Shown here: positions 23,191 through 32,600 of the stretch, piece by piece
How the letters are laid out: every line of letters begins with the position of its first letter
How positions within the stretch are numbered: position 1 is the first letter of the stretch
Source of the DNA: Bacteroides nordii WAL 11050 = JCM 12987
GTDB taxonomy: Bacteria; Bacteroidota; Bacteroidia; Bacteroidales; Bacteroidaceae
Length of the DNA stretch: 64,000 nucleotides
Assembly (NCBI GenBank): GCA_000613465.1
Contig: BAJA01000002.1
Coordinates: 205,963-269,962 of the forward strand
Direction of reading: 5' to 3'
Notes under the pieces: model-generated
Databases searched by the model: none
What the model was told of the DNA's origin: nothing
The model's input: the letters and a program-made list of their open reading frames with translations, nothing else
Program-made: the position numbers and the translations under genes

Positions 23191-24639
23191 ATGAAAAAAG
23201 TAATATACCTCTTATTATTAGTAATATTGCCGGGGCTGAGTGCCCAGGCACAAACTGTGTACAAAGATCAGGTACGTGTTGAGAATCAATCCATCACCCG
23301 GAGTGACGACAATCGCCTTACGATTGCTATGGATATCATCATGCAGGCAAACATGAAGATTTCATCCAACCGTTCTGCCACCCTCACCCCGATACTGGAA
23401 GCCAACGGTCACACAAAGGCACTTTCTCCGGTTGTAATTTACGGACGCCGCCGTGCGCTTGTCAACGAACGTGGCAATACAGTTCCCAAAGACGCTTTCG
23501 TTATTCTACGTCGCAAACGCAAAACAGAGCAACGGGTCAGTTACCTCGTACAGCTTCCTTACGAAGCCTGGATGCAAAAGGCCAATCTTGTAATGGATGC
23601 CGACCTTTGCGGTTGCCGCAATATCGTTGAAGCCAATACACTCGATCCGATTGCCACATTAAATATCGAACGCATTAAACTGCAACCGGCCATCGCGTAC
23701 ATCACGCCCAAAGCCGAAGAAGTCAAACATCGTGCTGTGGAAGGTAGTGCTTTCCTCGATTTCCCGGTCAACAAAACAATAATCTATCCGGAATACCGTC
23801 GCAATCAGGCAGAATTAGCTAAGATACGCGCCACTATTGATACCATTCGTAACGATAAGAACATCTCCATCACAGGGATTCGCCTCGAAGGATATGCCTC
23901 TCCCGAAGGTAGTTACGCCAACAATGATCGTCTGGCCAAAGGTCGTACCGCTGCTCTGCTGAATTATGTACGCAATTACTATGATTTCCCGGAAGGGCTA
24001 CTCACCATGGCTTCTACTCCCGAAGACTGGGCAGGATTCCGCAAATTTATAACGAACTCTGCATTGCCACAAAAGGAAGAGATCCTACAAATGATTGATT
24101 TGGACGAAAAAGACATGGATGCCAAAGAGAAACGCATCGCCCGTCTTGTAGGTCCCGAAACATACCGCTTTTTGCTAAACGAATGCTATCCGGCTCTGCG
24201 CCACTCAGACTATACAGTGGCATACACCGTACGCGGATTCAACCTTGATGAAGCAAAAGAGATTATCAATACCCATCCGCAACAGCTGAGTCTACAAGAG
24301 ATATTCAATGTAGCACAAACCTACGAACAGGGTAGCGAAGAGTTCAACCATGCCTTCCAGGTAGCAGCACTTATGTTCCCGAATGACCCGACAGCTAATC
24401 TGAACGCAGCAGCTATGGAGATTCAGCGTGGTGGTGATCTTACTATCGCCAAAAAATATCTCACTAAAGCCGATGCTAACGAAGGAGCTACTCAAAACAA
24501 TTTAGGGGTAATAGCACTGATAGAGGGTGATCTTGATACAGCACAACAATATTTCACTCGTGCCAAAGAAGCAGGAGTATCAGAGGCAGAAGTCAACTTA
24601 CAGGAAGTAGCCAAACAACGCAACTTCCCAGTAGAATAA
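23191..24639 (+). CDS. DUF3868 / OmpA-like protein with TPR segment, fimbria-associated
   Basis: 482 residues. Signal peptide 1-20 (LSAQAQ). The N-terminal DUF3868 domain (about 25-180) is followed by an OmpA_C-like region around 215-330 with LEGYASPEGSYANNDRLAKGRTAALLNY-type peptidoglycan-binding features (motif split: GYASPEGS ... NDRLAKGRT). C-terminal repeats (EEFNHAFQVAALMFPND, TQNNLGVIALIEGD) form TPR units. It is co-transcribed with the DUF3575 gene and is followed by a strong terminator. Probably links the envelope to fimbriae; the exact role is not established. Confidence 0.8.
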   Translation: MKKVIYLLLLVILPGLSAQAQTVYKDQVRVENQSITRSDDNRLTIAMDIIMQANMKISSNRSATLTPILEANGHTKALSPVVIYGRRRALVNERGNTVPKDAFVILRRKRKTEQRVSYLVQLPYEAWMQKANLVMDADLCGCRNIVEANTLDPIATLNIERIKLQPAIAYITPKAEEVKHRAVEGSAFLDFPVNKTIIYPEYRRNQAELAKIRATIDTIRNDKNISITGIRLEGYASPEGSYANNDRLAKGRTAALLNYVRNYYDFPEGLLTMASTPEDWAGFRKFITNSALPQKEEILQMIDLDEKDMDAKEKRIARLVGPETYRFLLNECYPALRHSDYTVAYTVRGFNLDEAKEIINTHPQQLSLQEIFNVAQTYEQGSEEFNHAFQVAALMFPNDPTANLNAAAMEIQRGGDLTIAKKYLTKADANEGATQNNLGVIALIEGDLDTAQQYFTRAKEAGVSEAEVNLQEVAKQRNFPVE

Positions 24640-24688
24640 AGCAAAGATACTTTTTTTCTCATTCCAAATATCTCAATAAATTGTTTTT

Positions 24689-24740
24689 AAAGAAACCGCC
24701 GGATGAATATTCCCCCATTCATCCGGCGGTTTCTTTTAGT
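24689..24740. terminator. Strong bidirectional terminator after the DUF3868 gene
   Basis: A perfect 20-bp stem: AAAGAAACCGCCGGATGAAT (24689-24708) with its complement at 24717-24736, an eight-base loop, and T-rich sequence on both sides. Confidence 0.9.
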
Positions 24741-24864
24741 TGTCAAATAAGTAAGTATCCTACTCTCCGAAAAGACAGACCAAAGAGCACAAGAGTAACC
24801 ATCAACCCATACAACCAGCTTATTTTCAGCGATATAAAACCCATTTATATTATATACGCAAGAT

Positions 24865-24939
24865 TGTACACTTTTGCATGTGTTAACTGTACGTTTTTGT
24901 ACTATAAAAGTGTACTAACATACTTTACAAAAGTGTACA
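24865..24939. promoter_or_regulatory. Four TGTACA-type sites with 23-base period, symmetric arrangement
   Basis: TGTACACTTTTG at 24865 and TGTACGTTTTTG at 24888 are 23 bases apart. The inverted word AAAAGTGTAC occurs at 24906 and 24929, again 23 apart. The outermost copies form a perfect 12-base inverted repeat. The GTGTACACTTTTG core recurs upstream of GH84/topB at 2241. A regulator binding as dimers is the simplest reading; its identity is unknown. Confidence 0.5.
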
Positions 24940-25643
24940 AACTTGCCGAACAGGAATCTGGCGTTAACACTTAGTGTTAATAATATTAATTCAATCCATC
25001 ATATTTTGATACTTATTAAAATCACAACTATCTTTTCAGCACTCCTTCCACCTCCAAAGAACAAAGTCCGGACAAATTCTATTACTTAGTGCTAATACTC
25101 TTGTATTCAGCCAACAACAAAGTCTATTTCCTGATTTAAAAAAACCTATTTTAAGGACTCGTTAAATACGTACTTATTGCATAGAAAGGATGGATAGTTT
25201 AACTTCAAAAATACTATACCTTATATTCCTAAATACAAAAGCCTCAAATGGAGTGTTAAAAAGCTATTGACAAGGAGACAAGTTAACAGGTTTTGAATAT
25301 ATTTCACCACAGAGTAGCACAGAATTTTATTATCCGGATAAAACGCAGATTAACGTGAATGATCGTAGATTTAAAATTCCCCCCACATACCATGTTAAAT
25401 TCATCATCAGATTCTCATTGAATCCAAACCCAAAAAACAGATATAATTCAGCAAAAAAGAATCTGTTTTAGATGAAAAACATGAGTGAGAAATGCGTGAA
25501 AACACCCCTGTATCATGAGAATTAAGCCGTATTTCATTCATTTTTGACTGAAACACACACCACAAAAGCCCTACTTTACATTTTGCAGAAAACATCGCAC
25601 ATTTTTGAAAAAAACACCAATGAGCGGACTCATGACTTCCCTC

Positions 25644-25651
25644 TATCTTTG
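25644..25651 (+). promoter_or_regulatory. Probable -7 promoter element of the fimbrial operon
   Basis: TATCTTTG, matching TAnnTTTG, about 358 bases upstream of the pilin start. No well-spaced TTTG -33 box, which suggests activator dependence or an alternative sigma factor. Confidence 0.5.
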
Positions 25652-26008
25652 CAATGTCGAAAGACAAGAAGGATATGCCTCTCCTTAAAATATAAAAGCA
25701 TGAAACTTCTCTTCCTTATATAATAGAAGTTTCTGCAAAACAAAAAAGAGCATAGTTAAAGAACAAAACAATAGTAAACAATAAAACAAACAAAAAACAT
25801 TTCAAAGAAAAAAGAAACTTTTATTCGGAAGCTCTCTCCTTATTAGATAAGACACTTCCAAATCTACCGAACTCCACACATGAACAGAACCCACACTATT
25901 ATACTAAATAATAATGTCGCTCTCTCAAAAAAAGTAAGGACCGCACTCCTTGAAAGTGCAAAATCAAAAACAAGAATCAAAAAGTATTAATATTTAATTT
26001 TATAGATT

Positions 26009-27319
26009 ATGAAACTAAGAAGTTTATTTTTAGCAGGATTAGCAGTAATGGCTATGGCATCTTGTAGCAATGAAGATGATGCAATCGTTAATGGTGGTGA
26101 AAATGCAGCAAAAGATGCAGCATTACAATTCTCAATTGGTTTTCCTCAAACCACAAGAGCTACAACAGCATCAGGAGACAAGTCAGATGAGGGTTTAAGT
26201 TGCGAGCAAAAAGTAAACACAATCTCCTTTGTGTTAAAATACAACGATAACACCCCTACAGCTGTTTATGACTTTGACAATAACACTGAAGCAGCTCCTG
26301 GCTTTACTCAAGAAGGCCTAATTATTAAGACCGAAAAAGTTGAAGTAAATTCAGGTATTGCAAAAATATTTGTATTCATTAATCCTGTAACAAAGATTAC
26401 TACTGAAAATTACGCAAATCTTCAAGAAACTGCTACATATAGCAATATGGATGATTTAGGTGATATTGCTAATCCAAAAGATTCAAAATTCTTAATGTTT
26501 GGAGAAGGTTCATGTACAATCAAAGGTGGTCAAGACAATGAAGCCGATGTTACTGTATCCCGTATTGCTGCAAAACTTGCAGAACAAACAGCAAAAGATA
26601 AAGAGTTTACTATTGAAAATAGTACAGATAAATTCGGTTCTGCAATCAAAGTAAAATTATCAGAATATTCATATGTAAATTTGAACAAAACTACTAACGT
26701 CACAAATAGTACTACCATTTTTACTCCGGCAAATACAGGATATTTCCAATATTTTAAAGAAGAACAAGCTTATCAAACATTTGATGGACTTACTACGATC
26801 AAAGAAATGAATGTTGAGGAAGCTAATAAAGTAACTTATTGCTTAGAGAACAATAATGCAGCAGCTCCTACTATGATACTTTACAAAGCTCAAATTACAG
26901 AATTCCCCAACTATACAGAGGGTAACAACTTCTACATAGATGCTGACGGTATATTGTATCCAAGTTTTGATGTTATGAATGCTAAAGACGGCAAATTCTT
27001 TGGTCAATTAACAAATAAAGAAATATATACCGGAATAGATAATCAAACAGCATTAAGCGATAACAGTTCTTACGAAGATTTCAATAAATATGGTATTCAA
27101 AAATACACAAAAGGAATTTGTTACTACAGAGCAGAAATAAAAACAGGTGCTGAAACTAAGATTGTTCATAATAACTATTACAAATTATCAGTATCAAAAA
27201 TTACAGAGTTAGGTGATCCAGGTACTAATATCCCGACTCCAGGTAATCCACTTACTTATCTGAAACTTAACATAACAGTTGCACCTTGGACTGTTTGGAA
27301 TAACGATATTATTCTCTAA
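26009..27319 (+). CDS. Major fimbrial subunit, Mfa1/FimA-type (type V pilin)
   Basis: 436 residues. Lipoprotein signal with lipobox AMASC (Cys19), as expected for type V pilins that pass through a lipidated intermediate. An Asn/Asp-rich propeptide precedes TTRATT (Arg about residue 50), a plausible Arg-protease maturation site. The body is Thr/Asn-rich and beta-structured, and the last strand (LNITVAPWTVWNNDIIL) fits the donor strand that polymerises pilins. It is the first gene after the long leader and is followed by a hairpin that may limit read-through, matching high expression of a major subunit. Identification rests on architecture and neighbours. Confidence 0.82.
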   Translation: MKLRSLFLAGLAVMAMASCSNEDDAIVNGGENAAKDAALQFSIGFPQTTRATTASGDKSDEGLSCEQKVNTISFVLKYNDNTPTAVYDFDNNTEAAPGFTQEGLIIKTEKVEVNSGIAKIFVFINPVTKITTENYANLQETATYSNMDDLGDIANPKDSKFLMFGEGSCTIKGGQDNEADVTVSRIAAKLAEQTAKDKEFTIENSTDKFGSAIKVKLSEYSYVNLNKTTNVTNSTTIFTPANTGYFQYFKEEQAYQTFDGLTTIKEMNVEEANKVTYCLENNNAAAPTMILYKAQITEFPNYTEGNNFYIDADGILYPSFDVMNAKDGKFFGQLTNKEIYTGIDNQTALSDNSSYEDFNKYGIQKYTKGICYYRAEIKTGAETKIVHNNYYKLSVSKITELGDPGTNIPTPGNPLTYLKLNITVAPWTVWNNDIIL

Positions 27320-27345
27320 TTGCATCACACATAAACAAACTCCAA

Positions 27346-27396
27346 GCGGGGGAACAAGAAGTTCCCTCCTCCTTCTTTCCCCCGCCTCTCTTTTTT
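27346..27396 (+). terminator. Hairpin after the major pilin gene, probable partial terminator
   Basis: GCGGGGGAA-c-AAGAAG pairs with CTTCTT-TCCCCCGC (27346-27384), followed by a T-rich tract (27387-27396). The downstream genes are on the same strand without an obvious new promoter, so partial termination could set the ratio of major to minor subunits. Confidence 0.75.
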
Positions 27397-27463
27397 CTCT
27401 CAAGGTTTGATACCTAAAGATCCCAAACAAGACAATAAGCTCATAGCAAAAAATAAAGAAAGC

Positions 27464-28552
27464 ATGAAACGAATACTCACTACCATACAAAAAGAAGCAA
27501 ACAAAATACTGCTACTAACAGTATTGGCTGGTGCAATGGCATCCTGTGATTCTATCCTGGACTTCGAAGAAGGCGATTGCAGCATCGAATACCGCGTAAA
27601 GTTTGTGTATGACAGAAACATGGCTTTTGAAGATGCTTTCGCAAAAGAAGTAAAAACTGTAACACTATATGCCTTCGACGACGAAGGAAAATTCGTCTAT
27701 CAGAAGACAGAAGAAGGTGAAGACAGATTAGGAACCGGAGAATACACAATGTCTGTAGACATCGAGCCGGGCGACTATCACCTCGTAACCTGGGCCGGAC
27801 TGGATGACCAGTCTTTCGCCGTCCCTTTGATGACTGCCAACTCCAGAATTGAAGACCTCACCGCATTGACTTTACGTAATAAAGAATCTCAAACTCGTGC
27901 TAACGGCGAAGAAGGAAAATACATCGTAAAAGATCCGCTCTCACCCCTCTGGCACGGAGAAGTTACCAAGCAATCATTCACTCGCAGCGGCAGACAGAAT
28001 ATCGTTACCGTTCCTTTGACAAAAAATACCAATACCATACGTGTTGTAATTGCACAAGTCAATCAAAATCCCGATAAACCTATCACCCGTGCCAACGCTA
28101 TCAGTAAAGAGCGGTTTTCATATACCCTCTATGATGACAACGGCTGGATGAACTACGATAATACACTGCTGAAAGACAACCTGCTTACCTATCTTCCCTA
28201 TGTCACAGAAGATACAAGCATTAGCACACGTGCTTTCAGTGCAGATGGTACTACAGAAAGTGAATATCCTGCAGCTGTAGCCGAAATTAGTGTAGGACGT
28301 CTGCTCAAAACCCAAAAGCCGGAACTGAGAATTGTAGACCAGCAAACAAACAAGAATTTACTTGCCAATGGTTCACTGATCGGATATCTGAGCCTACTGC
28401 AACCAAGCCAACTCAATATGCCCCTCGAAGAATATCTGGATCGCGAAGATAATTTCGGAATGATTTTCTTCGTCGACGAGAACATGACACTGATCAGTAC
28501 CAAAATTCAGATCAATGACTGGATCGTGAACATAAACGACTTCGAACTCTAA
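27464..28552 (+). CDS. FimB/Mfa2-family fimbrial anchor lipoprotein
   Basis: 362 residues from MKRILTT; an in-frame ATG at 27407 would add 19 residues ahead of the signal sequence and is less likely. Lipobox GAMASC. FimB/Mfa2 features include the EYRVKFVYDRNM strand near the N-terminus and WAGLDDQSF. Mfa2 proteins cap and anchor type V fimbriae in the outer membrane and keep their lipid. It lies 144 bases after the pilin and 13 bases before the next gene. Confidence 0.85.
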   Translation: MKRILTTIQKEANKILLLTVLAGAMASCDSILDFEEGDCSIEYRVKFVYDRNMAFEDAFAKEVKTVTLYAFDDEGKFVYQKTEEGEDRLGTGEYTMSVDIEPGDYHLVTWAGLDDQSFAVPLMTANSRIEDLTALTLRNKESQTRANGEEGKYIVKDPLSPLWHGEVTKQSFTRSGRQNIVTVPLTKNTNTIRVVIAQVNQNPDKPITRANAISKERFSYTLYDDNGWMNYDNTLLKDNLLTYLPYVTEDTSISTRAFSADGTTESEYPAAVAEISVGRLLKTQKPELRIVDQQTNKNLLANGSLIGYLSLLQPSQLNMPLEEYLDREDNFGMIFFVDENMTLISTKIQINDWIVNINDFEL

Positions 28553-28565
28553 AAAGAACAAAGCA

Positions 28566-29636
28566 ATGAGATATTCAAAACTAACATATTGTCTGTTGGC
28601 ATTCCTCTGCCTGGCTACTACATCCTGTATACAGAATGAGCTGATAGAAGAGTACCCTATAGAACAAGAGAATCCGGTTCAGGTTCATCTCACGTTGAAT
28701 ATGCCACAGGCTACTTCAACAGACATTCAAGCCGGTACAGCAGGCGAACAGTATATAAATGATGTACATGTATATGTTTTCAGTCAAAATGGTTCTTTTA
28801 TAGAAAAAGCCAGCAAAGTATATATCAGCGGAACAGATGGAGATGCTACCCGTACCATCATTGGAGTACTGGAAAGTGATTACCAACATCAGAGTAACGG
28901 TATAGAAATAGTAGTACTTACTAATTTGACGGCAAGAAGTATAACGGCTCCGATTTCGGTAGTAAACAAAAAAGCCCTATACAACCAATTGGAATATGCA
29001 TATACCTCTGGTCAAGGTGATTGGGTATTTCCAACACAGGGCACTAATAAGAAGTATATCCCGATGTGGGGCACTTGTTCTCTTGATGCCATTCAAGAAA
29101 AGGATATCAATCAAGCAAGCTTATCACTCATAAGAGCCATCGCAAAAGTAGACGTAACACTGAATAGTGGAACCGGGTTTGATCACTTTAAATTAGAAAC
29201 AGTCAAAGTATGCAATTACAATACAAAAGGATATTGTATACCTGTCAGTAATGAAACAATGACTACTCCTTCCATACCTCAGAGTGCTTTAATGCAAGGA
29301 AATATAACATTCACAGCAACCACCAGTGAGCAAAAAGCTGGTATACAAAATAAAATCTACATCCCCGAGTATAAGAATAAAGATGTAAGTGACAACCAGA
29401 TTTCCTATCTTGAGATAACAGGTGAACTGACTACATCACTCTCGGAAAAAATACAGAAAGTATACAGGATAGATTTCAAGGTAAACGGCAAAGGAGATAC
29501 CTTTGACATACTTCGAAACAATTGGTATAAATTCAACATCACAAGTATAAGCCAGGATGTCAATGTAACTACTCAATGTAGCTACGAAGTAGAAAGATGG
29601 GACTATATTAATGTAGATGTACCACCATTTAATTAA
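28566..29636 (+). CDS. Minor fimbrillin-like lipoprotein (Mfa1/FimA superfamily)
   Basis: 356 residues. Lipobox TTSC (Cys21). The mature sequence starts with a short acidic linker and the VQVHLTLNMPQAT strand. Further fimbrillin features are INDVHVYVFSQNG and RAIAKVDVTLNSG, the latter typical of N-terminal-domain pilins. Located between the anchor gene and the large tip-like gene, so probably a minor or adaptor subunit comparable to Mfa3. Assignment to an exact role is inference. Confidence 0.75.
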   Translation: MRYSKLTYCLLAFLCLATTSCIQNELIEEYPIEQENPVQVHLTLNMPQATSTDIQAGTAGEQYINDVHVYVFSQNGSFIEKASKVYISGTDGDATRTIIGVLESDYQHQSNGIEIVVLTNLTARSITAPISVVNKKALYNQLEYAYTSGQGDWVFPTQGTNKKYIPMWGTCSLDAIQEKDINQASLSLIRAIAKVDVTLNSGTGFDHFKLETVKVCNYNTKGYCIPVSNETMTTPSIPQSALMQGNITFTATTSEQKAGIQNKIYIPEYKNKDVSDNQISYLEITGELTTSLSEKIQKVYRIDFKVNGKGDTFDILRNNWYKFNITSISQDVNVTTQCSYEVERWDYINVDVPPFN

Positions 29637-29654
29637 TTAAAGGAGAATTTACGC

Positions 29655-32579
29655 ATGAAAAAGCAAAACAATATATTTGCATACGCAAAACAGACATTCA
29701 GCCTTATACTGGCAATTCTTTTCTGTACAGCCTGTACAGACGAAACCTATCAGGACGAAAACCAGGTAGAAGAAGGGATACCTGTAGAAGTTGACTTCCA
29801 ATTCAACACATCGGAGATGCAGAAAGTCAATACACGGCTCAGCGATGCCGGAGAATTTCAGGTAAATGATTTATATCTGTTTATTTTCAATTCTCAAGGT
29901 GAAAAAAAGCAAGGCAGCCACTATTATAACAGTGATGCGCTAACCGGTTTTGGGCATACCAATGGAGATCAATCCTCTCCAACCAAGGGTACAATAACAG
30001 GTATACAAACCACCAGTGGAAAAAGTTATATTTATGGCATAGCCAATGTTGAAGGTAATGAGTTGGATAAAAAAGGAGAATTAAAAGCTAAACTGGATCG
30101 AGTTAATTCAGTCAATGAATTAAAAGCTATTTTTACAACATTAAATAACGATGGAAATATAAACCGCGAGACTCCCCGCTTACTAATGAGCGGAACATTT
30201 GAAAGTGCGGATAACACTATAACAAACGAAGCAAAGGCAGAAGGTACCTGCTATATACCTGTTCGTGGTGGTGCTATAAATGGAACTTTACGCCTATGCC
30301 GTTTGGACTCTCATATCCAATTTAAAATTAATTTAGGAGACAAAATAGAGAAATTTGAATTGACAAGTTGGCAAGTTTACAACATTCCTACCAGCTCTTA
30401 CCTTATAGCTCATACTGACAATTATCCTGAAACAACTTATTCAAACAGTGGAGAACAGAACAGTGGCATTACTATAGACAACAATGTATATTCTTTTGGT
30501 TTCTACATGCAGGAAAATCTAAAAGATGCCATAACACAGGATAGAGAGGGAAATGTTCTCTCTAAATATACAGATAGAGAAAAAGAATATAAAAACGAAA
30601 GTGGAGGAAATACAGGAGAATACAGACATGTAGAAGAAAATGCTACCTATGTAGAGATAAAGGCCAAAATGAATATAACAAATGCATCAAATCCGGATGG
30701 AATTAGAACTGCAGACGTCAAATATATCATACATTTAGGAGGAGGAGCAGATGACATTGAGAACTTCAAAAGCAAGCGTAACAAAAAATACACTTACAAT
30801 GTTACAATCAACGACGTAGAGAGTATTATTGTTGAAGTACAAGGTGGTGAAGATGAAGAAGGTGCCAATCCGGGAGTTGAAGGCGATGTAGTAGATGCTA
30901 AGACCATTGTATACTCTTTGGATGCCCACTACAATTGTATCAATTTAGGATTTACTTACGAAGAAATCAAAGAGTTGTCATTCATCATACAATCTCCATT
31001 TGCTGATGATGCAATATATAGTGAAACAGGTAAACTGCCAGGAACAGAAAAAGATGCAGGAGATTACAAATGGATTAAACTCCAAAGAACAACAGATGCC
31101 CAAACATTGGCAAAATACAGAGAAAAGGGAACAACTCCTATCTATTTGTATGATTTAAAAAAAGACATGGAATCCCGTGGAGCAGATTTAGGATATAATC
31201 AAAAAAAGACTTATTATTACACAATCTTCATAGATGAATATTATTATGATACTCCCCCCACAGACAAAGCTGCCAGAGAATGGACGGACAAAAGTCATTA
31301 CTGGAAGTATTTTGTGAATAAAGAGAACCGTAAACTACTATTATTCCTCTCACCTCAATACAGTGCAGACAAAGAAAGTAGTTATTCGGAAGCGAAATAT
31401 ATGTTCACCCAAAGATCAATCCAGACTTACTACAGTACTACCGACCTAAACGACGATGGAAATGCTTTAGGTATGGAGCATGTGAATGAAACAGGTATAC
31501 CATCCTGGAAGTTAACAAGCAGTAACAGACCAAATGGCGACCGGGCCAGTAGTGCCCGGGGAAGTGAATATTATGGTTCATGGTCTGTAGATAATGGATT
31601 TTACAATACATATAGTTATGTAAAAAACAATAAGTGGAATTCCTATATAACATACACTGCTGATGCTAAAGGATATACATATTCCATGAAGGATGTTGCA
31701 GCTATAGCCGAATGCCTCTCCAGAAATAGAGACGAAGATGGAGATGGAACTATTGATATGGATGAAGTGAAATGGTATCTGCCAGCCAGTGCACAATTAA
31801 TGAGTATGTTTTTAGGTGCAAAAAGTTTACCATCTCCATTATTTGACGATAGTTCTATCACAAGTGGAGTAACCGGTGACGACACCCGCTATCATTACAT
31901 TACAAGTGACGGATTAAAAATCTGGTCAGAAGAAGGATGCTCTTTTAGTGGTTTTTTAGGAGGTACCGAAGGAAATACCAAATTCTATTCTCCGCAGCAA
32001 CTAAGATGTGTCCGTAATTTGGGTTTAACCAATGCAAATGCAGATCAAAAGGCTAAGACAGTATCACCTGCCTATACAAAGAGTAACAATAATTTCAGAA
32101 TGAGTTATATGACCCCTCAAAACATACGACCGGGAAAAGTGGAAGCAGAATTAGAGCGTCATGATAATTTTAGTGATACTAACAGACCCTACAAAGCATT
32201 TCAAATGGCAAACAGTTTTGTAGATCAAAGAGAGGGAAGTGGCGTTGTATGGAAAAGTATTTTTGATATCGACACCTATCATAATAGTAAATGCAAAAAC
32301 TACACAGAAGGTGGTTATAAATGGAGAGCTCCTAATCAGCGCGAGTTGATGATTATGTTTCTCAATGATAAAACGAACGTTATTCATTCATATGATTATG
32401 ATTATTATAGTGGAGGATATAAATATACTGACAGATCCTTTTCCCGTACTCATTGGAGATTCGGAGATACTGATATAAATAAAAAGAGACACTTTGGTAT
32501 AGATGGAGAAGTTTTATTTTTAGATAGCTATAATAGTTCTTATAAGATGACTATACGTTGTGTACGCGATATAGATTAA
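29655..32579 (+). CDS. Large fimbrial tip-like lipoprotein (DUF4906 type)
   Basis: 974 residues. Lipobox FCTAC (Cys27). N-terminal fimbrillin-like domain (FQVNDLYLFIFNSQGEKKQG). Central repeats of beta-rich sequence follow. Near residue 693 the loop DEDGDGTIDMDE looks like an EF-hand-type calcium site, next to VKWYLPASAQL. The C-terminus (WRAPNQRELMIMFL ... VRCVRD-like TIRCVRDID) resembles lectin-like/formylglycine-enzyme-related folds seen in surface proteins. An unusual GGAG Shine-Dalgarno sequence precedes the ATG by about 11 bases. Size and last position among the fimbrial genes suggest a tip adhesin; ligand unknown. Confidence 0.75.
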   Translation: MKKQNNIFAYAKQTFSLILAILFCTACTDETYQDENQVEEGIPVEVDFQFNTSEMQKVNTRLSDAGEFQVNDLYLFIFNSQGEKKQGSHYYNSDALTGFGHTNGDQSSPTKGTITGIQTTSGKSYIYGIANVEGNELDKKGELKAKLDRVNSVNELKAIFTTLNNDGNINRETPRLLMSGTFESADNTITNEAKAEGTCYIPVRGGAINGTLRLCRLDSHIQFKINLGDKIEKFELTSWQVYNIPTSSYLIAHTDNYPETTYSNSGEQNSGITIDNNVYSFGFYMQENLKDAITQDREGNVLSKYTDREKEYKNESGGNTGEYRHVEENATYVEIKAKMNITNASNPDGIRTADVKYIIHLGGGADDIENFKSKRNKKYTYNVTINDVESIIVEVQGGEDEEGANPGVEGDVVDAKTIVYSLDAHYNCINLGFTYEEIKELSFIIQSPFADDAIYSETGKLPGTEKDAGDYKWIKLQRTTDAQTLAKYREKGTTPIYLYDLKKDMESRGADLGYNQKKTYYYTIFIDEYYYDTPPTDKAAREWTDKSHYWKYFVNKENRKLLLFLSPQYSADKESSYSEAKYMFTQRSIQTYYSTTDLNDDGNALGMEHVNETGIPSWKLTSSNRPNGDRASSARGSEYYGSWSVDNGFYNTYSYVKNNKWNSYITYTADAKGYTYSMKDVAAIAECLSRNRDEDGDGTIDMDEVKWYLPASAQLMSMFLGAKSLPSPLFDDSSITSGVTGDDTRYHYITSDGLKIWSEEGCSFSGFLGGTEGNTKFYSPQQLRCVRNLGLTNANADQKAKTVSPAYTKSNNNFRMSYMTPQNIRPGKVEAELERHDNFSDTNRPYKAFQMANSFVDQREGSGVVWKSIFDIDTYHNSKCKNYTEGGYKWRAPNQRELMIMFLNDKTNVIHSYDYDYYSGGYKYTDRSFSRTHWRFGDTDINKKRHFGIDGEVLFLDSYNSSYKMTIRCVRDID

Positions 32580-32600
32580 CAATCAATAAAATACAATATT

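Larger units (their letters stand above)
24741..26008 (+). promoter_or_regulatory. Long gene-free leader of the fimbrial operon
   Basis: About 1.27 kb of AT-rich sequence with no credible gene. It holds TGTACA-type sites (24865-24939), the palindrome TTAACACT-t-AGTGTTAA (24964-24980), a half copy of dispersed module Y (25341-25373), a TATCTTTG -7 box (25644-25651) and a GAAACTTCT/AGAAGTTTC hairpin near 25702-25733. If the -7 box is used, the transcript leader is about 350 bases. I found no pair of inverted repeats typical of an invertible promoter and no recombinase gene. Confidence 0.55.

Noticed and set aside
25407..25667. 86-codon minus-strand frame in the fimbrial leader
   Set aside because: It covers the probable -7 box, has no family similarity I recognise, and runs against the operon.
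24741..26008. Invertible promoter for phase-variable fimbriae
   Set aside because: The only long inverted repeat (24865-24876 with 24928-24939) spans too little DNA and is better explained by 23-base-phased sites; no recombinase gene is near.
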